Assembly: GCA_963576565.1 (NCBI GenBank)
Contig: OY755046.1
Location: forward strand, 45,874,786 to 45,938,785
Source of the DNA: Aspidapion aeneum
Taxonomy: Eukaryota > Arthropoda > Insecta > Coleoptera > Brentidae
DNA length: 64,000 bases
Reading direction: 5' to 3'
The number at the start of each line of letters is the position of its first letter. Position 1 is the first letter of the stretch. Shown piece by piece: positions 63,836 through 64,000 of this stretch. The position numbers and the translations under genes are program-made. The notes under the pieces are model-generated. The model searched no databases and was not told the DNA's origin. It worked only from the letters and a program-made list of their open reading frames with translations.

Positions 63836-64000
63836 AGGTAGGTATCGGAGAAGTGAGAATACTAAGAAGTGTCTGTCAAAGCTGTAAGTAGGCATTCTCT
63901 CTTGAGTGTATTTTTGTTAAATGGACAACTTGCCTTAGAGCCAGAAGTTATTGCTCTTATACAATGAAATACGTGCGTCATATAAGAACATAAAACCAAT
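63836..64000. other. No gene recognised
   Basis: Probably further decayed LINE sequence on the minus strand, cut by the window edge. Confidence 0.25.

Noticed and set aside
1..64000. CRISPR arrays, bacterial operons, rRNA genes, LTR retrotransposons
   Set aside because: No regularly spaced direct repeats, no Shine-Dalgarno-linked gene runs, no rRNA-like blocks, and no paired LTRs with primer-binding sites or gag/pol motifs were seen.

Overview
The window is AT-rich eukaryotic DNA that looks like insect or other arthropod sequence. It holds RTE-type and jockey-type LINEs, a Penelope-type GIY-YIG fragment, a mariner-like transposase remnant, a tRNA-headed SINE, many small inverted-repeat elements, GACA and TA microsatellites, and degenerate TTAGG/TTCGG tracts. 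I see no bacterial or organellar genes, no CRISPR array, no rRNA and no convincing host gene. Nearly all coding sequence that I recognise belongs to transposable elements, so this is repeat-dominated intergenic or heterochromatin-like DNA from a repeat-rich genome. Species cannot be named from the sequence.

Region by region. 1-9.3 kb: LINE-like scraps, then four copies of an asymmetric element with terminal hairpins and a GACA microsatellite (two on +, two on -). Between these pairs lies a ~0.8 kb imperfect palindrome of AACCGAACC-type sequence with a smaller palindrome inserted in one arm. 9.3-11.8 kb: an old LINE reverse transcriptase split at its YADD catalytic core by a 1.3 kb piggyBac-like element with TTAA target duplication, which itself contains a Penelope-type GIY-YIG fragment. 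12.7-13.6 kb: dead mariner-like transposase. 14.3-14.9 kb: a foldback element built of tandem units. 15-19.5 kb: several small MITEs. 20.2-21.7 kb: a 5'-truncated RTE-like LINE with a 12 bp target duplication. 22.4-26.4 kb: a ~3.9 kb long-inverted-repeat element holding exon-like pieces of an unknown gene and interrupted by a truncated jockey-type LINE. 29.0-31.2 kb: a broken unknown ORF and a 1.49 kb element with ~450 bp inverted repeats. 36.5-38.8 kb: a TIR element filled with tandem repeats. 39-45 kb: a dense cluster of MITEs. 45.9-50.4 kb: a SINE, an RNase H remnant, and a nearly full-length RTE-like LINE (11 bp target duplication, one frameshift). 52.7-57.6 kb: a 4.8 kb TIR element with a 4 bp target duplication, holding a jockey-type LINE with a 598-codon open frame and an unknown minus-strand candidate gene. 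58-64 kb: more MITEs and two further LINE remnants.

The parts do not form a pathway; the story is layered insertion. Three cases carry internal proof of order: the piggyBac-like insertion (removing it with one TTAA makes the LINE frame continuous), the small palindrome at 6.8 kb (the other arm is its empty site), and the G-tract element in the right arm of the 3.9 kb element (the left arm lacks it). The best candidates for undescribed biology are the two large TIR elements with exon-like cargo but no recognised transposase (22.4-26.4 and 52.7-57.6 kb), and the tandem-repeat TIR element at 36.5-38.8 kb with a nine-residue repeat peptide.
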